A stretch of 64,000 nucleotides of DNA from Janthinobacterium sp. J1-1 (GCF_030944405.1 NZ_CP132339.1:5084001-5148000), one strand, 5' to 3'. Shown: positions 8,378-17,720, counted from the first letter of the stretch. Notes: generated from the sequence alone by a model not told the origin. Made by a program: numbers and translations.

Positions 8378-9472
8378 TTACTTGCCAGCCGCCAGCTGCA
8401 CCAGCTTGCGCTCGACAAAGGCCTGCAACTGCGGCGACAGGGTCTGCAAACCTTTCGCCCGCTCGAATGCCGCGCGCGCCGGCGCCGGTTGATTATCGGC
8501 CTGCAAGGCGATCCCCAGGCCCATCCACCAGACGCTGTTGTCGGGCGCCGCCTGCAAGGCCAGTTGGTATTGTTCGGCCGCTTCGCGGTAGCGCTGTTCG
8601 CGCTGCAGCACGCCGGCCAGGAAGGCGCGGTAATCGAGATGGTCGCCCGCGAACGGCAGGCTGCGCTTGAGGGTGTCGAGCGCGGCCGCGCCGCCACCGT
8701 TTTTATCGAGCTGCAAACGGGCCAGCATCATCGCCTGCGCCGGCTGTTTCGGGTCCAGCGCCAGGCTTTGCTGCAACTGGCGCATGGCTTCATCGGGCCG
8801 CTGCGCTTCGAGCAGCAGGCGCACCAGCGTTTCGCGCGCGCCCTGGTGGCGCGGATCGCGCTGCAAGGTGCGCTGCAAGCCGTTCATCGCGTCGTCCAGG
8901 CGGCCATCCTGCAAGTCGCCAAGTGCGCGGCGATAAGTATTGTCGATGCTTTGCTGGGGCGTGACCTGCTTGCCCTCGATGATTTTTTCTCTGGCGGCCG
9001 GGACCGGGACCGGCTTGACGGCGCGCGCCGGCGCCGCCTCGGCCATGCGGCGCAATTCATGCTGGCGCAACTTTTCCACTGCCTTTTTCTCATGGACGAC
9101 GGGCGGCGCGGCGGGCGCCGCCACGAATGCAGGCTCAGGTTCGGCAACCGCCGCCGCGACAGGAACGGCCACCGGTTCAGGAACCGGCGCCGGAACCGGG
9201 ACCGGCGCAGCAACTGGCACAGCAACCGGGACCGGGACCGGAACCGGGGCCTGCGCCACATTCACCAGCACCGGCGGCACGTCCGGCCGCTTCAGGTAGA
9301 GCCAGCCCAGGGCAATGGCGATCGCCGTCAGGCCGGCCGCGCCGCCGAACACCGCCGCGCGCGGCAGGCCGCGCTCGCGTTCCGGCACCGAGCGGATGCC
9401 GCCCGTGTCAGGGCCCTGGCCGGGTGTGCTGCGGGCATCGAGATCTTGCAACATCTTGTTAATCAGGCTCAT
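8378..9472 (-). CDS. mshN: MSHA biogenesis protein MshN (TPR protein)
   Basis: The 364-residue product has a short cytoplasmic N-terminus (MSLINKMLQDLDAR, typical of MshN/GspB-like proteins), one transmembrane segment (~residues 40-60), a long Pro/Val-rich periplasmic linker (~75-125) and C-terminal TPR repeats (~180-355). MshN is a bitopic inner-membrane component thought to bridge the secretin and the inner-membrane platform. It is the last gene of the minus-strand pilus run, 14 bp after mshM. The linker is encoded by simple GGNACCGG-type repeats around 9150-9260, a likely site of length variation. Confidence 0.87.
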   Translation of the reverse strand: MSLINKMLQDLDARSTPGQGPDTGGIRSVPERERGLPRAAVFGGAAGLTAIAIALGWLYLKRPDVPPVLVNVAQAPVPVPVPVAVPVAAPVPVPAPVPEPVAVPVAAAVAEPEPAFVAAPAAPPVVHEKKAVEKLRQHELRRMAEAAPARAVKPVPVPAAREKIIEGKQVTPQQSIDNTYRRALGDLQDGRLDDAMNGLQRTLQRDPRHQGARETLVRLLLEAQRPDEAMRQLQQSLALDPKQPAQAMMLARLQLDKNGGGAAALDTLKRSLPFAGDHLDYRAFLAGVLQREQRYREAAEQYQLALQAAPDNSVWWMGLGIALQADNQPAPARAAFERAKGLQTLSPQLQAFVERKLVQLAAGK

Positions 9473-9486
9473 CTACAATCTCGTCT

Positions 9487-10386
9487 TCATCGGTTCAGTA
9501 AGGTCCAGCTCAGGGTGCAGGCGGCGGCCAGTACGCCGGCGCCGGCCAGCCACGGCCAGCGCGCGCGCCAGGGTGTTCTGCTGGCCACCGTATCGCTGGC
9601 GGCCAGCGTCACGTGGCCGCGGCTGACCTGCTGGCGCCCTTCGCCATACGCCACCATCAGCGACTTGTGCGCCATGATATTGACCAGGCGCGGAATGCCG
9701 CCGCTGGCGCCGTACAGCCGCGCCACCGCGCCCCGGCTGAACAGGCGCGCACCGTCGAAACCGGCCACGCGCAGGCGGTGCGCCACATAGAACTCGACAT
9801 CATCGCGCGACAGCGGTCCCAGGTGGTAGTGAAAGGTGATGCGCTGGGCCAATTGCCGGATTTCCGGCCGCGCCAGCTTGTCGTCGAGTTCCGGCTGGCC
9901 GAACAGCACGATCTGCAGCAGCTTGCGCTTTTCCGTTTCCAGGTTGGTCAACAGGCGCAGCGCCTCCAGGCTGTCGACCGGAATCGCCTGCGCTTCATCG
10001 AGGCACAGCAGCACCTGCTTGCCCTGCGCCGCCAGGTTCAGCAAACGCAGGTTGATCGATTTCAACAGCTGGTGCTGGTCTGCCTCTTTCGGCAACAGCA
10101 CCGCCAGTTCGTCGGCCAGCGCCAGGATCAGGGCATGCGGCGGCAGGTTGGGATTCGGAATATAGGCGGTGACAAAGCCGGGCCCGAGCGACTGCATGAA
10201 CTTGCGGCATAAAAACGTCTTGCCGGTACCCACTTCGCCGGTAATCTTGATAAAGCCCTCGCCATTGCGCGCCGCCACCAGCAGGGTGTTGAGCGCCTTT
10301 TGCGACTGCGGGCCATTGAAAAAGAAACTGGTATCGGGCGTGAGGCCGAACGGCGCCTCGCGCAAGCCGAAATGGGCCTGGTACAT
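9487..10386 (-). CDS. mshM: MSHA biogenesis ATPase MshM (ExeA/GspA-like)
   Basis: The 299-residue product opens MYQAHFGLREAPFGLTPDTS, the standard ExeA/MshM start. It has Walker A GEVGTGKTF, Walker B VLLCLDEAQ and sensor region QIVLFGQPELDDKL, then a C-terminal transmembrane segment (~275-297). ExeA-type ATPases are linked to secretin assembly and peptidoglycan passage; MshM is the MSHA counterpart. The ATG directly follows the mshL stop. A paralogue lies at 22753-23682. Confidence 0.9.
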   Translation of the reverse strand: MYQAHFGLREAPFGLTPDTSFFFNGPQSQKALNTLLVAARNGEGFIKITGEVGTGKTFLCRKFMQSLGPGFVTAYIPNPNLPPHALILALADELAVLLPKEADQHQLLKSINLRLLNLAAQGKQVLLCLDEAQAIPVDSLEALRLLTNLETEKRKLLQIVLFGQPELDDKLARPEIRQLAQRITFHYHLGPLSRDDVEFYVAHRLRVAGFDGARLFSRGAVARLYGASGGIPRLVNIMAHKSLMVAYGEGRQQVSRGHVTLAASDTVASRTPWRARWPWLAGAGVLAAACTLSWTLLNR

Positions 10387-12162
10387 TTAGCGCCGCTCCG
10401 CCGGCCGGCGCGGGTCGAGCGCCTCGATGCGCTTGCCCGAATCGAGCAGATCCTCGTTCCAGCTGTTGGCGCCTTCGACGATGGTCGGCTTGATCAGCAC
10501 CACCAGTTCGCGCTTCTGGACGGTCTGGCCGGTATTGCGGAACAGCGCGCCGAGCAGCGGCACATTGCCGGCGCCCGGCACTTGCGAGCGGTCATTGGTG
10601 GTCGACTGGCGCATCAGGCCGCCGATCGCCACGATGCGGCCGTCCTGGCTGCGCACCATGCTGTCCATCTCGGAGGTGCTGGAGGCTGCCAGCGGCAGTT
10701 TCAACGATCCCGCGCTGCCCAGGTCGACATCCTTGGTGACGGTGGTGACCTGGCTGACGGACGGGTGCACATGCAGGATGATATTGCCGCTTTCGTCGAT
10801 CTGCGGCGTCACGTCGAGCACCACGCCGGAAAAGAAGGGCTGCAAGGTGACATTCGGGCTGGAGGTGTTGCCGCCGGTGGTGCCGGTCGAGGTGACGGTG
10901 GTGCTGACACCGGTGACGAAAAACTCGTCGGTGCCGATCTTCAGTACGGCTTTCTGGTTGTTCATGGTGGCGATGCGCGGGCTCGACAGCACATGCACGC
11001 TGCCTTGCGATTCCAGGAAGGAAATCATGGCGGCGAAATTGCTGGTCTGCAGCGCCAGGCCGAACATCGAGCCGGCCGCGTTGGCAGCCGAACTGAGGCC
11101 GAAGCCGGTGCTGGCCGCAAGACCGCTGGCGCCATTGGTGATCGTCGGCGGCTGGCCGCCGGCGAATGGCAGCGGCGCCAGGCTGCTGCCCGGCGCCAGG
11201 AAACCGGTCGAAATGCGGTTCGTGTGGCCGCTCTTGATGGAGGCGAACGAGGCCCAGTTCACACCCGTCTGGAAGTTGTCGTTCAGTTCCACTTCGATGA
11301 TCTTCGCTTCCAGGATCACCTGGCGGTCGACCGACAACTGGGTCGCCTTCAGATACGCGTCGACATTGCGCAACTCTTCCGGCATGGCGCGCACCACCAC
11401 CACGCCCGACTGCGGGCTCAGCACCACCTTGCGGCCATCGGCGTTGCCGCCGACGATGGCGACCAGCGACTCCTTGAGTTCCTTCCAGAAATCGCTGTCG
11501 GAACTCATGCTGACGTTGGCGCTGTCCTGCACCTGCCCGCCCTGTCCCGGCTGGCCCGGTTGCGGCTGGGGCTGCGACTGGCTGTTGCCGCTGCCCGAAC
11601 TCTGGCCGCTGGTGCTGGTGCCGGCACTGTTGACGGACGTCGACGAAACGCGCAGGTTGGAGCTGCCCTTGCGGTTGCCGGTCAGGTAATTGACCTGGAA
11701 CATGCGCGTCTGCATGGTCAGCGGGCGGATCGAAATGCGCGTGCCCTCGACCTTGTAATCGTAGCCATACATCTCGCGCACGGCGTCGAGCGCCTCGAAC
11801 AGGGTCACGTCCTTCAGGTTGGCCGAGACATTGCCCTGCACATCAGGGTGGACCAGAATGTTGTAGCGGGTACCGGTGGCGATCGAATTATAGAACTGGC
11901 GCGCCGAGACATTGTTGAAAGCCACGTTGAAGCGTTCGTCGAGCACCGCGCGCGCTTTCGGCAACTGGGTGGCCAGGGTGGCGACGGGCGGCAGCAGGGC
12001 GTTGTCGACCGCCTCCGATTGGGTAGCGGCGTTGGTGGTGGCGCTGGCGGTCGCCACTTGCGCCTTGATCGCGTCATAGGTATCGCGCTGGGCCGGTGCG
12101 ACACAGGCGCACAGGCTGGCGGACAGGCCCAGCGCCGCGGCCATTCTGGTTAACTTGAGCAT
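10387..12162 (-). CDS. mshL: MSHA outer-membrane secretin MshL
   Basis: From the ATG at 12162 the product is 591 residues with a lipoprotein signal ending LSASLCAC (lipobox Cys near residue 20). A secretin/STN N-terminal domain includes NILVHPDVQGNVSANL, followed by a Ser/Gly/Gln-rich linker (~residues 185-220). The C-terminal secretin domain has VLSSPRIATMNNQKAVLKIG and VAIGGLMRQSTTNDRSQVPG. Secretins form the gated outer-membrane channel for the pilus. An upstream in-frame ATG at 12189 overlaps mshK by 11 bp and is an alternative start; 12162 gives the cleanest lipoprotein signal and is preceded by AAGGCGAG. Confidence 0.92.
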   Translation of the reverse strand: MLKLTRMAAALGLSASLCACVAPAQRDTYDAIKAQVATASATTNAATQSEAVDNALLPPVATLATQLPKARAVLDERFNVAFNNVSARQFYNSIATGTRYNILVHPDVQGNVSANLKDVTLFEALDAVREMYGYDYKVEGTRISIRPLTMQTRMFQVNYLTGNRKGSSNLRVSSTSVNSAGTSTSGQSSGSGNSQSQPQPQPGQPGQGGQVQDSANVSMSSDSDFWKELKESLVAIVGGNADGRKVVLSPQSGVVVVRAMPEELRNVDAYLKATQLSVDRQVILEAKIIEVELNDNFQTGVNWASFASIKSGHTNRISTGFLAPGSSLAPLPFAGGQPPTITNGASGLAASTGFGLSSAANAAGSMFGLALQTSNFAAMISFLESQGSVHVLSSPRIATMNNQKAVLKIGTDEFFVTGVSTTVTSTGTTGGNTSSPNVTLQPFFSGVVLDVTPQIDESGNIILHVHPSVSQVTTVTKDVDLGSAGSLKLPLAASSTSEMDSMVRSQDGRIVAIGGLMRQSTTNDRSQVPGAGNVPLLGALFRNTGQTVQKRELVVLIKPTIVEGANSWNEDLLDSGKRIEALDPRRPAERR

Positions 12163-12178
12163 GCTCGCCTTGTCTTGA

Positions 12179-12538
12179 TTAATGTGCATATGCTTGCTTC
12201 TTCCCTGCATTGTTTCGCTCTGCGGCTTTCGGATACAGCCTGATGGTTTCCAATGTCTTGCCACGGCGCAGCGTGACCGTCGTCTCGCCGATGCCGTCCA
12301 CGCTGGCCCCGCCTATCTTGTCGCCCACGCGCACCGTGCGCCCGTCGATCACCGCCACCCGGCGCCCGCTGCTGGCCACCAGCACCGATTGCAGTTGCGG
12401 CACGGCGCGCTCGGCAATGACGCCGGCATCATTGCCGGGCAGCGGCGCATCGGGCGGCCGGGTCGGATCGACCAGTCCTTGCGCACTCGCCGGCGCCGAC
12501 AGCAGGGCCACCAGCAGCGCCAGGACACCCGCCTTCAT
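12179..12538 (-). CDS. mshK: MSHA biogenesis protein MshK
   Basis: The 119-residue periplasmic protein has a signal peptide (MKAGVLALLVALLSAPASAQ) followed by GLVDPTRPPDAP, the typical start of mature MshK. The rest is a small beta-rich domain resembling PilP/GspC (SVLVASSGRRVAVIDGRTVR, VGDKIGGASVDGI) that links inner-membrane proteins to the secretin. Its ATG overlaps the mshJ stop as ATGA. It occupies only the 3' part of a much longer open frame whose upstream part is a shadow of mshJ and the PilN-like gene. Confidence 0.85.
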   Translation of the reverse strand: MKAGVLALLVALLSAPASAQGLVDPTRPPDAPLPGNDAGVIAERAVPQLQSVLVASSGRRVAVIDGRTVRVGDKIGGASVDGIGETTVTLRRGKTLETIRLYPKAAERNNAGKKQAYAH

Positions 12539-13272
12539 AATGAAATCCATTTGTCGTCCAGGCTCAGGGTAAACAGGGTCAGGCGCAGGCTGGCGTTGGG
12601 ATACTGTTCCACTACCAGGCTGGCGTCGCCCCAAAAAACACGCGTCGGCATCGCTTCGAGCGCTTCCATGTAGTTGACCATATCGATATAGCTGCCGCGC
12701 AGCACCACTTCCACGCCATGGCGGTACAGCAGCGGCGAGGTCTTGATGGCGGGCGCCGGCGGCACGGCCACGGCCGGCGCGGCTGCCGGCGGTACTGCCG
12801 CCAGGGCAGGCGCAGCAGCGGGGGCGGCGCCGCCCATCGGTGCGGACGGCAAGGTCTTGAGCGACTCCACGCGCAGCCTGGCGTGCTGGCGCAGCAGGCG
12901 TTCGAGCAGGAATACGATACGGTCCGGCGACACCAGCCCACTCTGGGCGGTGCGCAAGGTCGTGCTCAGGCCCGCCATTTCCTGGCGCAGGCGATCGAGC
13001 GCCTGGCGGTCCTGGGCATCCGGGTCGACGCCATTGCCGCGCATTTTCAGCACGATCTCGGCGTCGATGGTGATCATCGTCTGTTGCTGCTGCGCGATGG
13101 AGTCGTTGAGCATCTTCTGTTTGGCAAACAGCGGATTGAGCAGCAAGGAAAACAGCAGAAAAACCAGCAGCGCGGCGCAGGCGCCAAACGCCATCACGCG
13201 CTCGCGCAAGGTCAAGGCATCGATCTTGGCGGCCAGCTTGTGCCAGCCCTGTTTCAAGCTTTCGTCTTTCAT
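12535..13272 (-). CDS. mshJ: MSHA biogenesis protein MshJ (PilO-like)
   Basis: The 245-residue bitopic protein has a transmembrane segment at ~30-50, a coiled-coil-forming stretch after it (QKMLNDSIAQQQQTMITIDA), an Ala/Pro-rich linker (~145-175) and a compact C-terminal domain (VLRGSYIDMVNYMEALEAMP), the arrangement of PilO/MshJ. With MshI and the PilN-like protein it forms the inner-membrane alignment complex. ATGA overlaps at both ends indicate translational coupling. Confidence 0.87.
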   Translation of the reverse strand: MKDESLKQGWHKLAAKIDALTLRERVMAFGACAALLVFLLFSLLLNPLFAKQKMLNDSIAQQQQTMITIDAEIVLKMRGNGVDPDAQDRQALDRLRQEMAGLSTTLRTAQSGLVSPDRIVFLLERLLRQHARLRVESLKTLPSAPMGGAAPAAAPALAAVPPAAAPAVAVPPAPAIKTSPLLYRHGVEVVLRGSYIDMVNYMEALEAMPTRVFWGDASLVVEQYPNASLRLTLFTLSLDDKWISL

Positions 13273-14078
13273 GGTGTCGGCGCTCCCGCTTCGGCTGGCG
13301 TGGCCATCGATTGCAAGTCAAATTCCACATACGACAAGGGCAGCCGCCGCGCGGCCGGCGCCACCGGGGCCGCTGGCGTGGCAGTGGCCTGGTTGCCGGA
13401 CGAACCCAGCGCCTGCAACAGCTCCGGCGGCAAACCGGCCAGCGCCGGCAGCGCCGACAGCGGCGCCGACGGTGCGGCAGGAGCAGAAACAGGTGCAGGC
13501 TGGGCAACGGCCGGGTCCGGTGTTTTCGGCACGCCGGCGGCGATATCGAGCCGCGCAAACGATTTGCCGCGCAAGACAGGATCCTTGCCCAGCGCATTGA
13601 TATACGCCGGCACCAGCGCCGGCTGCAAGGCCCTGCCCTGCAAGCCGATATGACCGCCCGCGCCAGCGATACTGGCGCCGGTCAGCCACAAGCCGTCGAC
13701 ACGGGCCCGGGCAAAGGCGCGAAAATAGGGGGAATAACCTTGCGTATTGCCCAGGCTGCCGCCGGAGAGAATTTTTTGCGCTTCCAGCAAGGCGGACCGG
13801 TCGGCCTCGCCCTGCGCCAGCGCCTGGCCCACGGCCGGGTCCTTGACGCGCACCGGATACTCGGCCAGCACCGTGGTACGGCGCGCCTCGCGCGAAGCCA
13901 GCAGTTCGGTCGATTGCGCCGCCGCGTCTTCCAGCAAGCGCACCTGGCGCGCGCCATACCAGTACAGGCCGGCGCCTGTCAGCGCGATCAGCAGCAGGCC
14001 CTGGGCCATGGTGGCGGCCGCCAGCACCTGCTTGCGTTTCTCGAAAGCGGGATTGAACAGATTGATCTGCTGGCTCAT
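13269..14078 (-). CDS. PilN-like MSHA assembly protein (second MshI-type gene)
   Basis: The 269-residue product starts MSQQINLFNPAFEKRKQ, a PilN/GspL-C hallmark (QINLxNP). It has one transmembrane segment (~residues 20-42) and a periplasmic PilN-like domain (SGASIAG...LQGRALQPALVPAYINALGK), then an Ala/Pro-rich tail. In MSHA loci this is the gene annotated mshI2 or pilN. It overlaps mshI by ATGA upstream and mshJ downstream, and should contact MshI through its N-terminal INLFNP motif, as PilN does with PilM. Confidence 0.83.
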   Translation of the reverse strand: MSQQINLFNPAFEKRKQVLAAATMAQGLLLIALTGAGLYWYGARQVRLLEDAAAQSTELLASREARRTTVLAEYPVRVKDPAVGQALAQGEADRSALLEAQKILSGGSLGNTQGYSPYFRAFARARVDGLWLTGASIAGAGGHIGLQGRALQPALVPAYINALGKDPVLRGKSFARLDIAAGVPKTPDPAVAQPAPVSAPAAPSAPLSALPALAGLPPELLQALGSSGNQATATPAAPVAPAARRLPLSYVEFDLQSMATPAEAGAPTP

Positions 14079-15016
14079 GGCGCGGCCGCTTCCTGGCGCA
14101 ACGCGGCGCCCAGGGTCAGGAAAAAGCGCGCCTGGCCGGCCGCATCCTGCAATGGCGGCAGGTCGGCGAAGTCGAACACGGTGACCAGGTCCAGCACCTC
14201 GACCGGCATGTACAGATTGTCGGCCAGGTAGCCGTGCAGGCCGTCCGTACCGGTGGGCGCCAGCACCAGCTTGATCACATTAATGAAGTGAAACTGACGG
14301 TCGAAATGGTCGAACGAGCGCTGCAGTTCAAGCGTGATCTTGTCGTAATACTGGTGTTTCTGATCGTCGCTGCCTTCGGCCAGCTGGGCCAGCTTGACGT
14401 CGATGCGGCGCGACAGATACAGCTCCGCATTGAAATTGACCGTCAGCAGGCCGCCATCGCCGTCGAACGACAGCATGGCCAGGCCGCGCCCCGGCGTTTC
14501 CAGCAGGGCGGCAATATTACGCTGGGCCATTTCAGGAATATCGATCACCGCCAGGCTGATCTTGGCGGCCGCATAGATGCCCTGGCGCTGGGCCACGGCG
14601 CTGTTTCTCGCCGCCACGGCAAACACCGACTGGCCGCGCACCGGCGCATTCTGGTCGGGCCGGATATCGAACACGTCGATGGTGGCATCGGCCAGCGGAA
14701 AGTCCAGCATGTCCTTCAGGCGCCAGCCCACCGCCGTCTTCAATTCCTCGGGCGGCACATTGGGCGCCTCCAGCGACAGCAACTGGTAGTCGGCCGCGCC
14801 CAGCAAGGTGGCGCAGCGGTAAGACGACGCCTGCATTTCCTTGCCCAGCTTTTCCATGGCCGGTGCCGCCGCTTTTGCGCCGGCATGCCACATGACGGCC
14901 TTCACTTGCGGCTTGTCGCCGGTGCGCGGCTGGACGAGCGCGGCGCACACTCCCTCGTTCGTCCATGCCGTGGCCAGCAATCCTTCCCGTTTTTTTGCTC
15001 TTGCGAATAAACCCAT
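14075..15016 (-). CDS. mshI: MSHA biogenesis protein MshI (PilM-like)
   Basis: The 313-residue cytoplasmic protein has an actin-like fold of the PilM/MshI family: LLSLEAPNVPPEELKTAVGW in the first lobe (the PPEEL--A-RW pattern), IDIPEMAQRN, and a second lobe with LSFDGDGGLLTVNFNAELYL. It is the first gene of the I-to-N half of the locus, after a 169-bp AT-rich gap, and so probably begins a transcript. No strong SD precedes the ATG; the start is supported by the family N-terminus. Confidence 0.86.
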   Translation of the reverse strand: MGLFARAKKREGLLATAWTNEGVCAALVQPRTGDKPQVKAVMWHAGAKAAAPAMEKLGKEMQASSYRCATLLGAADYQLLSLEAPNVPPEELKTAVGWRLKDMLDFPLADATIDVFDIRPDQNAPVRGQSVFAVAARNSAVAQRQGIYAAAKISLAVIDIPEMAQRNIAALLETPGRGLAMLSFDGDGGLLTVNFNAELYLSRRIDVKLAQLAEGSDDQKHQYYDKITLELQRSFDHFDRQFHFINVIKLVLAPTGTDGLHGYLADNLYMPVEVLDLVTVFDFADLPPLQDAAGQARFFLTLGAALRQEAAAP

Positions 15017-15185
15017 GCGACCAATCCACGATGAAAAGTACCGGCGGCGATGTTGCCACCAGAATAATGCATTGAATCAATTTTAATTCATCGCACCGCG
15101 TTGCAGTCTAAAAAATTAACAATTGACAATAAATATTCCAAAAACACCAAGCAAAATCAAGCGCTTGCGCAACATGCGCCCTGCG
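15017..15185 (-). promoter_or_regulatory. AT-rich gap, likely promoter region for mshI-mshN
   Basis: This 169-bp gap is the largest within the MSHA locus apart from the mshA-mshC gap and is far more AT-rich than its flanks. On minus it carries TTGTCA- and TTGATT-like hexamers, but none with a clean partner at 16-18 bp. A promoter is inferred from position and composition only. mshQ, which ends the canonical order, is not found here. Confidence 0.35.
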
Positions 15186-15623
15186 CTAGAACTCCGCCTG
15201 CAACCTGCGCCGCACATAATCCGTGCTGTTGCTGGTCGCCGCCGCCGTGCATGCGCCATTGACCGGCTGGTTGCACGCGACGGCCACCACCTGATAGCGC
15301 TTCAAGGCGCCGGGCCCGACGGTCAGGATGCATTGCACCGTCACCGTGAAGCCATTGGCCGGCACCACGAAGCTGCTGGGCGCCGCGCAACTATTGTTGC
15401 GCAGCTGGCGGTACAAGCCCCATTCGATGCCGGCGCGCGCCGCCTGGTAGGCGCGCGCACCCTGGATATCGAGCGAGGACGTGGTCTGCTGCACCGTGGT
15501 CAGGTTGACCAGCGCGGCGCCCAGCCCGGTCAGCACCACCAGCAGGAACACGGCGGTGACGATGCCGAAACCGCGGGCGGGCCGGCAGATGCGCTGGCGG
15601 TGGGGATGAAATCTGGTCTTCAT
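15186..15623 (-). CDS. mshP: MSHA biogenesis protein MshP (pseudopilin-like)
   Basis: The 145-residue product has a basic leader and then RGFGIVTAVFLLVVLTGLGA, a hydrophobic helix like that of MshP/PilX-type minor pilins but without the usual FTLIE glutamate. The C-terminal part has paired cysteines (residues 79 and 98 region, 117 and 125 region). Its ATG overlaps the mshO stop. It ends the E-to-P half of the locus. The longer open frame to 16052 is a shadow of mshO. Confidence 0.82.
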   Translation of the reverse strand: MKTRFHPHRQRICRPARGFGIVTAVFLLVVLTGLGAALVNLTTVQQTTSSLDIQGARAYQAARAGIEWGLYRQLRNNSCAAPSSFVVPANGFTVTVQCILTVGPGALKRYQVVAVACNQPVNGACTAAATSNSTDYVRRRLQAEF

Positions 15624-16519
15624 GGCGTGTTGTTGACCTGTGCTTGCTGCTGCAAGGTGATCAGGCCGCCGCCGCTGCCGGCCTTGCCCAGCACCAGATT
15701 GATGGACACCAGGCCGCGCTGGACGTTGGCCAGTTCGGTGAAAATAAATCGGCAGTCGCTTACCTGGCCCGCCAGCAAGGCGCCGACGGGGGCATTGGCG
15801 AGGGGCTCGGCGCCCGCATTGACCGGTTGTGCTGGCTGGATCGCATAGCCCGAAAAGCGCCGCAAGGTGCCGCCGCCGTTGCCATCGGGTGCGCAAAAAT
15901 AGGTGACGGGCGTGGTCACCACCTGGAAGCGGTTGCCTGGCGACGGTATCGACAGCGTGCTGGCATCGCTGACCAGGAAAGGATTGTCCGCCAGGGTGAT
16001 ATTGTTGCCGTTGACGGCAGTCACCGTGCCCCGGTTGCATTTGGTATTGCAATAATAGGCATCGACCGGCGAGGTGCCGCCACCGAGATTGTTGACCACG
16101 ATAAAGTCACCGGGCACGATGGCTTGCGCACCGGTGGGCGCGGCGCCGACGATGGTGAAGACATTGGCGGGGGGTGGCGGCAAGGGATCGGTATCGAAGG
16201 CGAGCACATTGCCGGCCGTGTTGTCGTTGACGGACAGGTAGCGCCCGCCGGTCTTGGTCAGCAGCAGCTCCAGGTAACGGCCGCTGGGATCGACGCGCAC
16301 GCTGTTGGGCAGCGCCAGGCGTACGTCGCGCGCGATGCGGCGCGTGGCCGTATCGGCGATATCGGCCAGCTCGACACGCGCGGCCGTATCGATATAGCTG
16401 CGCACCGGCACGGTGACAAACACCGCCACCATGCTGGACACGATGCCGAGGATGACGATCACCACCACCAGTTCGACCAGGGTAAAGCCGCGTGCGCGGC
16501 GCAAATGCAGGCGGCTCAT
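15620..16519 (-). CDS. mshO: MSHA minor pilin MshO
   Basis: The 299-residue prepilin has a short basic leader and the class III signal RG-FTLVELVVVIVILGI (cleavage after Gly, Glu at +5). The large variable domain follows the MshO/PilW-like plan with paired cysteines (YYCNTKC and YFC/SDCRF). Minor pilins are thought to prime fibre assembly at the tip. ATGA overlaps link it to mshD upstream and mshP downstream. Confidence 0.87.
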   Translation of the reverse strand: MSRLHLRRARGFTLVELVVVIVILGIVSSMVAVFVTVPVRSYIDTAARVELADIADTATRRIARDVRLALPNSVRVDPSGRYLELLLTKTGGRYLSVNDNTAGNVLAFDTDPLPPPPANVFTIVGAAPTGAQAIVPGDFIVVNNLGGGTSPVDAYYCNTKCNRGTVTAVNGNNITLADNPFLVSDASTLSIPSPGNRFQVVTTPVTYFCAPDGNGGGTLRRFSGYAIQPAQPVNAGAEPLANAPVGALLAGQVSDCRFIFTELANVQRGLVSINLVLGKAGSGGGLITLQQQAQVNNTP

Positions 16520-17106
16520 ATCAGGTTGGGCGCATAGCGCGTGCGGTAGCCGACCAGGGTAATAGACTGGTTGCCATACTTGACGACCACCGTGATGCGC
16601 AGCGCATTCATGTTGGCCGGCGTGGCGTCGGCCGGCGAGATTTGGGCGCCGGCGGGGCCCAGCGCCGCTTCGGGCGCCACGGCCACAGTCACCTTATATT
16701 GGGTCGGAAATTTGATATTCGAGGCATCCCGGTCATACTCCAGCGGCGTATTGAACGCGCGTACATAGTCAGTCACATTGTAATAAGGACGACCTATCGT
16801 CGATGACGCAGCGCCAACATTCTGCGGCACGGTGCAATCAGCCACACTGGCGGCCGTCTCCACCGCCGGGTCTTGAATCGGGTTGCAAAAAGTGTAGCGC
16901 GCCAGTTGCACTTCTTCCAGCATGGATTCGGCCAACACCAGCGCCTGCTTGCGCAGCTGCGGATCGGCGCTGTTGGCGGTGGTAAAACTGATCACCCGCA
17001 GCACGCCCAGCACGGCCACGCTGACAATCACGATAAACACCGTCAGCTCGATCAACGTGAAGCCGCTTTGCGCACCGGCCAACGCTCGCTTGCAGCTAGT
17101 GGACAT
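16516..17106 (-). CDS. mshD: MSHA minor pilin MshD
   Basis: The 196-residue prepilin from ATG 17106 has the leader MSTSCKRALAGAQSG and then FTLIELTVFIVIVSVAVLGV. The DPQLRKQALVLAESMLEEVQ helix is typical of MshD/PilV-type minor pilins. The start at 17106 overlaps mshC by 11 bp; the open frame continues to 17157 but would lengthen the leader unusually. Confidence 0.86.
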   Translation of the reverse strand: MSTSCKRALAGAQSGFTLIELTVFIVIVSVAVLGVLRVISFTTANSADPQLRKQALVLAESMLEEVQLARYTFCNPIQDPAVETAASVADCTVPQNVGAASSTIGRPYYNVTDYVRAFNTPLEYDRDASNIKFPTQYKVTVAVAPEAALGPAGAQISPADATPANMNALRITVVVKYGNQSITLVGYRTRYAPNLI

Positions 17107-17668
17107 AGCCGGTCTCCGCTTCGACCACCACGGTGCGCGTATTGCCGCCACCGGCAATCGCGATGGTCAGGCCCGCGAACGTCGACACCGGATCGACATT
17201 TCCGCTCAGGAAGGGCCGTCCGAGGGCATTGAAATACATCACCGGATTGACCGGCTGCATGGTGTAGCTGACGTTATTCGGCCGGCCTTCGCAAAACCAG
17301 GTGGCTGCCGTGCCGCATTGCGCCACAGTCGCGCTGCTGCGCGAATTGGCGCCGGCCGGCGCCAGCACGAGGTTGGCCTCATCGCAGGCGGCGTTGAAAC
17401 ACAGGGCGATGCGGTTGGCGCCGAGCACGGCAAACACGGGCCGGCCCTGTGCGATCGCCAGCTTTTGCGCATAGCGCAGCATGTTCAGGTTTTGATCGGT
17501 AAAGGTGCGCGCGTCGAAGGATTCATTCTGCACGAAACGCGGCGCGGCAAAGGCGGCCAGTATGCCGACGAGCACGATCACGGCCACCAGCTCGATCAAG
17601 GTGAAGCCGCGCGCATGAGCATGCGTAATTACAATCCGATCTCGCAAGGCCGTAGGATACGCCATCAT
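17096..17668 (-). CDS. mshC: MSHA minor pilin MshC
   Basis: The 190-residue prepilin has the class III signal RG-FTLIELVAVIVLVGILAAFA at residue ~20 and PRFVQNESFDARTFTDQNLN, characteristic of MshC. There are three cysteines in the globular part. It lies downstream of the terminator that follows mshA, so its expression depends on read-through or a separate promoter. Confidence 0.87.
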   Translation of the reverse strand: MMAYPTALRDRIVITHAHARGFTLIELVAVIVLVGILAAFAAPRFVQNESFDARTFTDQNLNMLRYAQKLAIAQGRPVFAVLGANRIALCFNAACDEANLVLAPAGANSRSSATVAQCGTAATWFCEGRPNNVSYTMQPVNPVMYFNALGRPFLSGNVDPVSTFAGLTIAIAGGGNTRTVVVEAETGYVH

Positions 17669-17720
17669 GCAACCCGTAACGATTCAGCGGCGGCCGCCGG
17701 GCCAAGCCGGCGGCGCCCAT

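Noticed and set aside
8225..12153. Long plus-strand open frames (for example 8225-9790 and 10300-12153) opposite the msh genes
   Set aside because: They are low-complexity (R/A/H/Q-rich) and antisense to clearly recognisable MshN, MshM and MshL; high GC keeps antisense frames open.
12179..13597. 472-codon single minus gene
   Set aside because: Only the last 119 codons (mshK) look like protein; the rest is out of frame with MshJ and the PilN-like protein.
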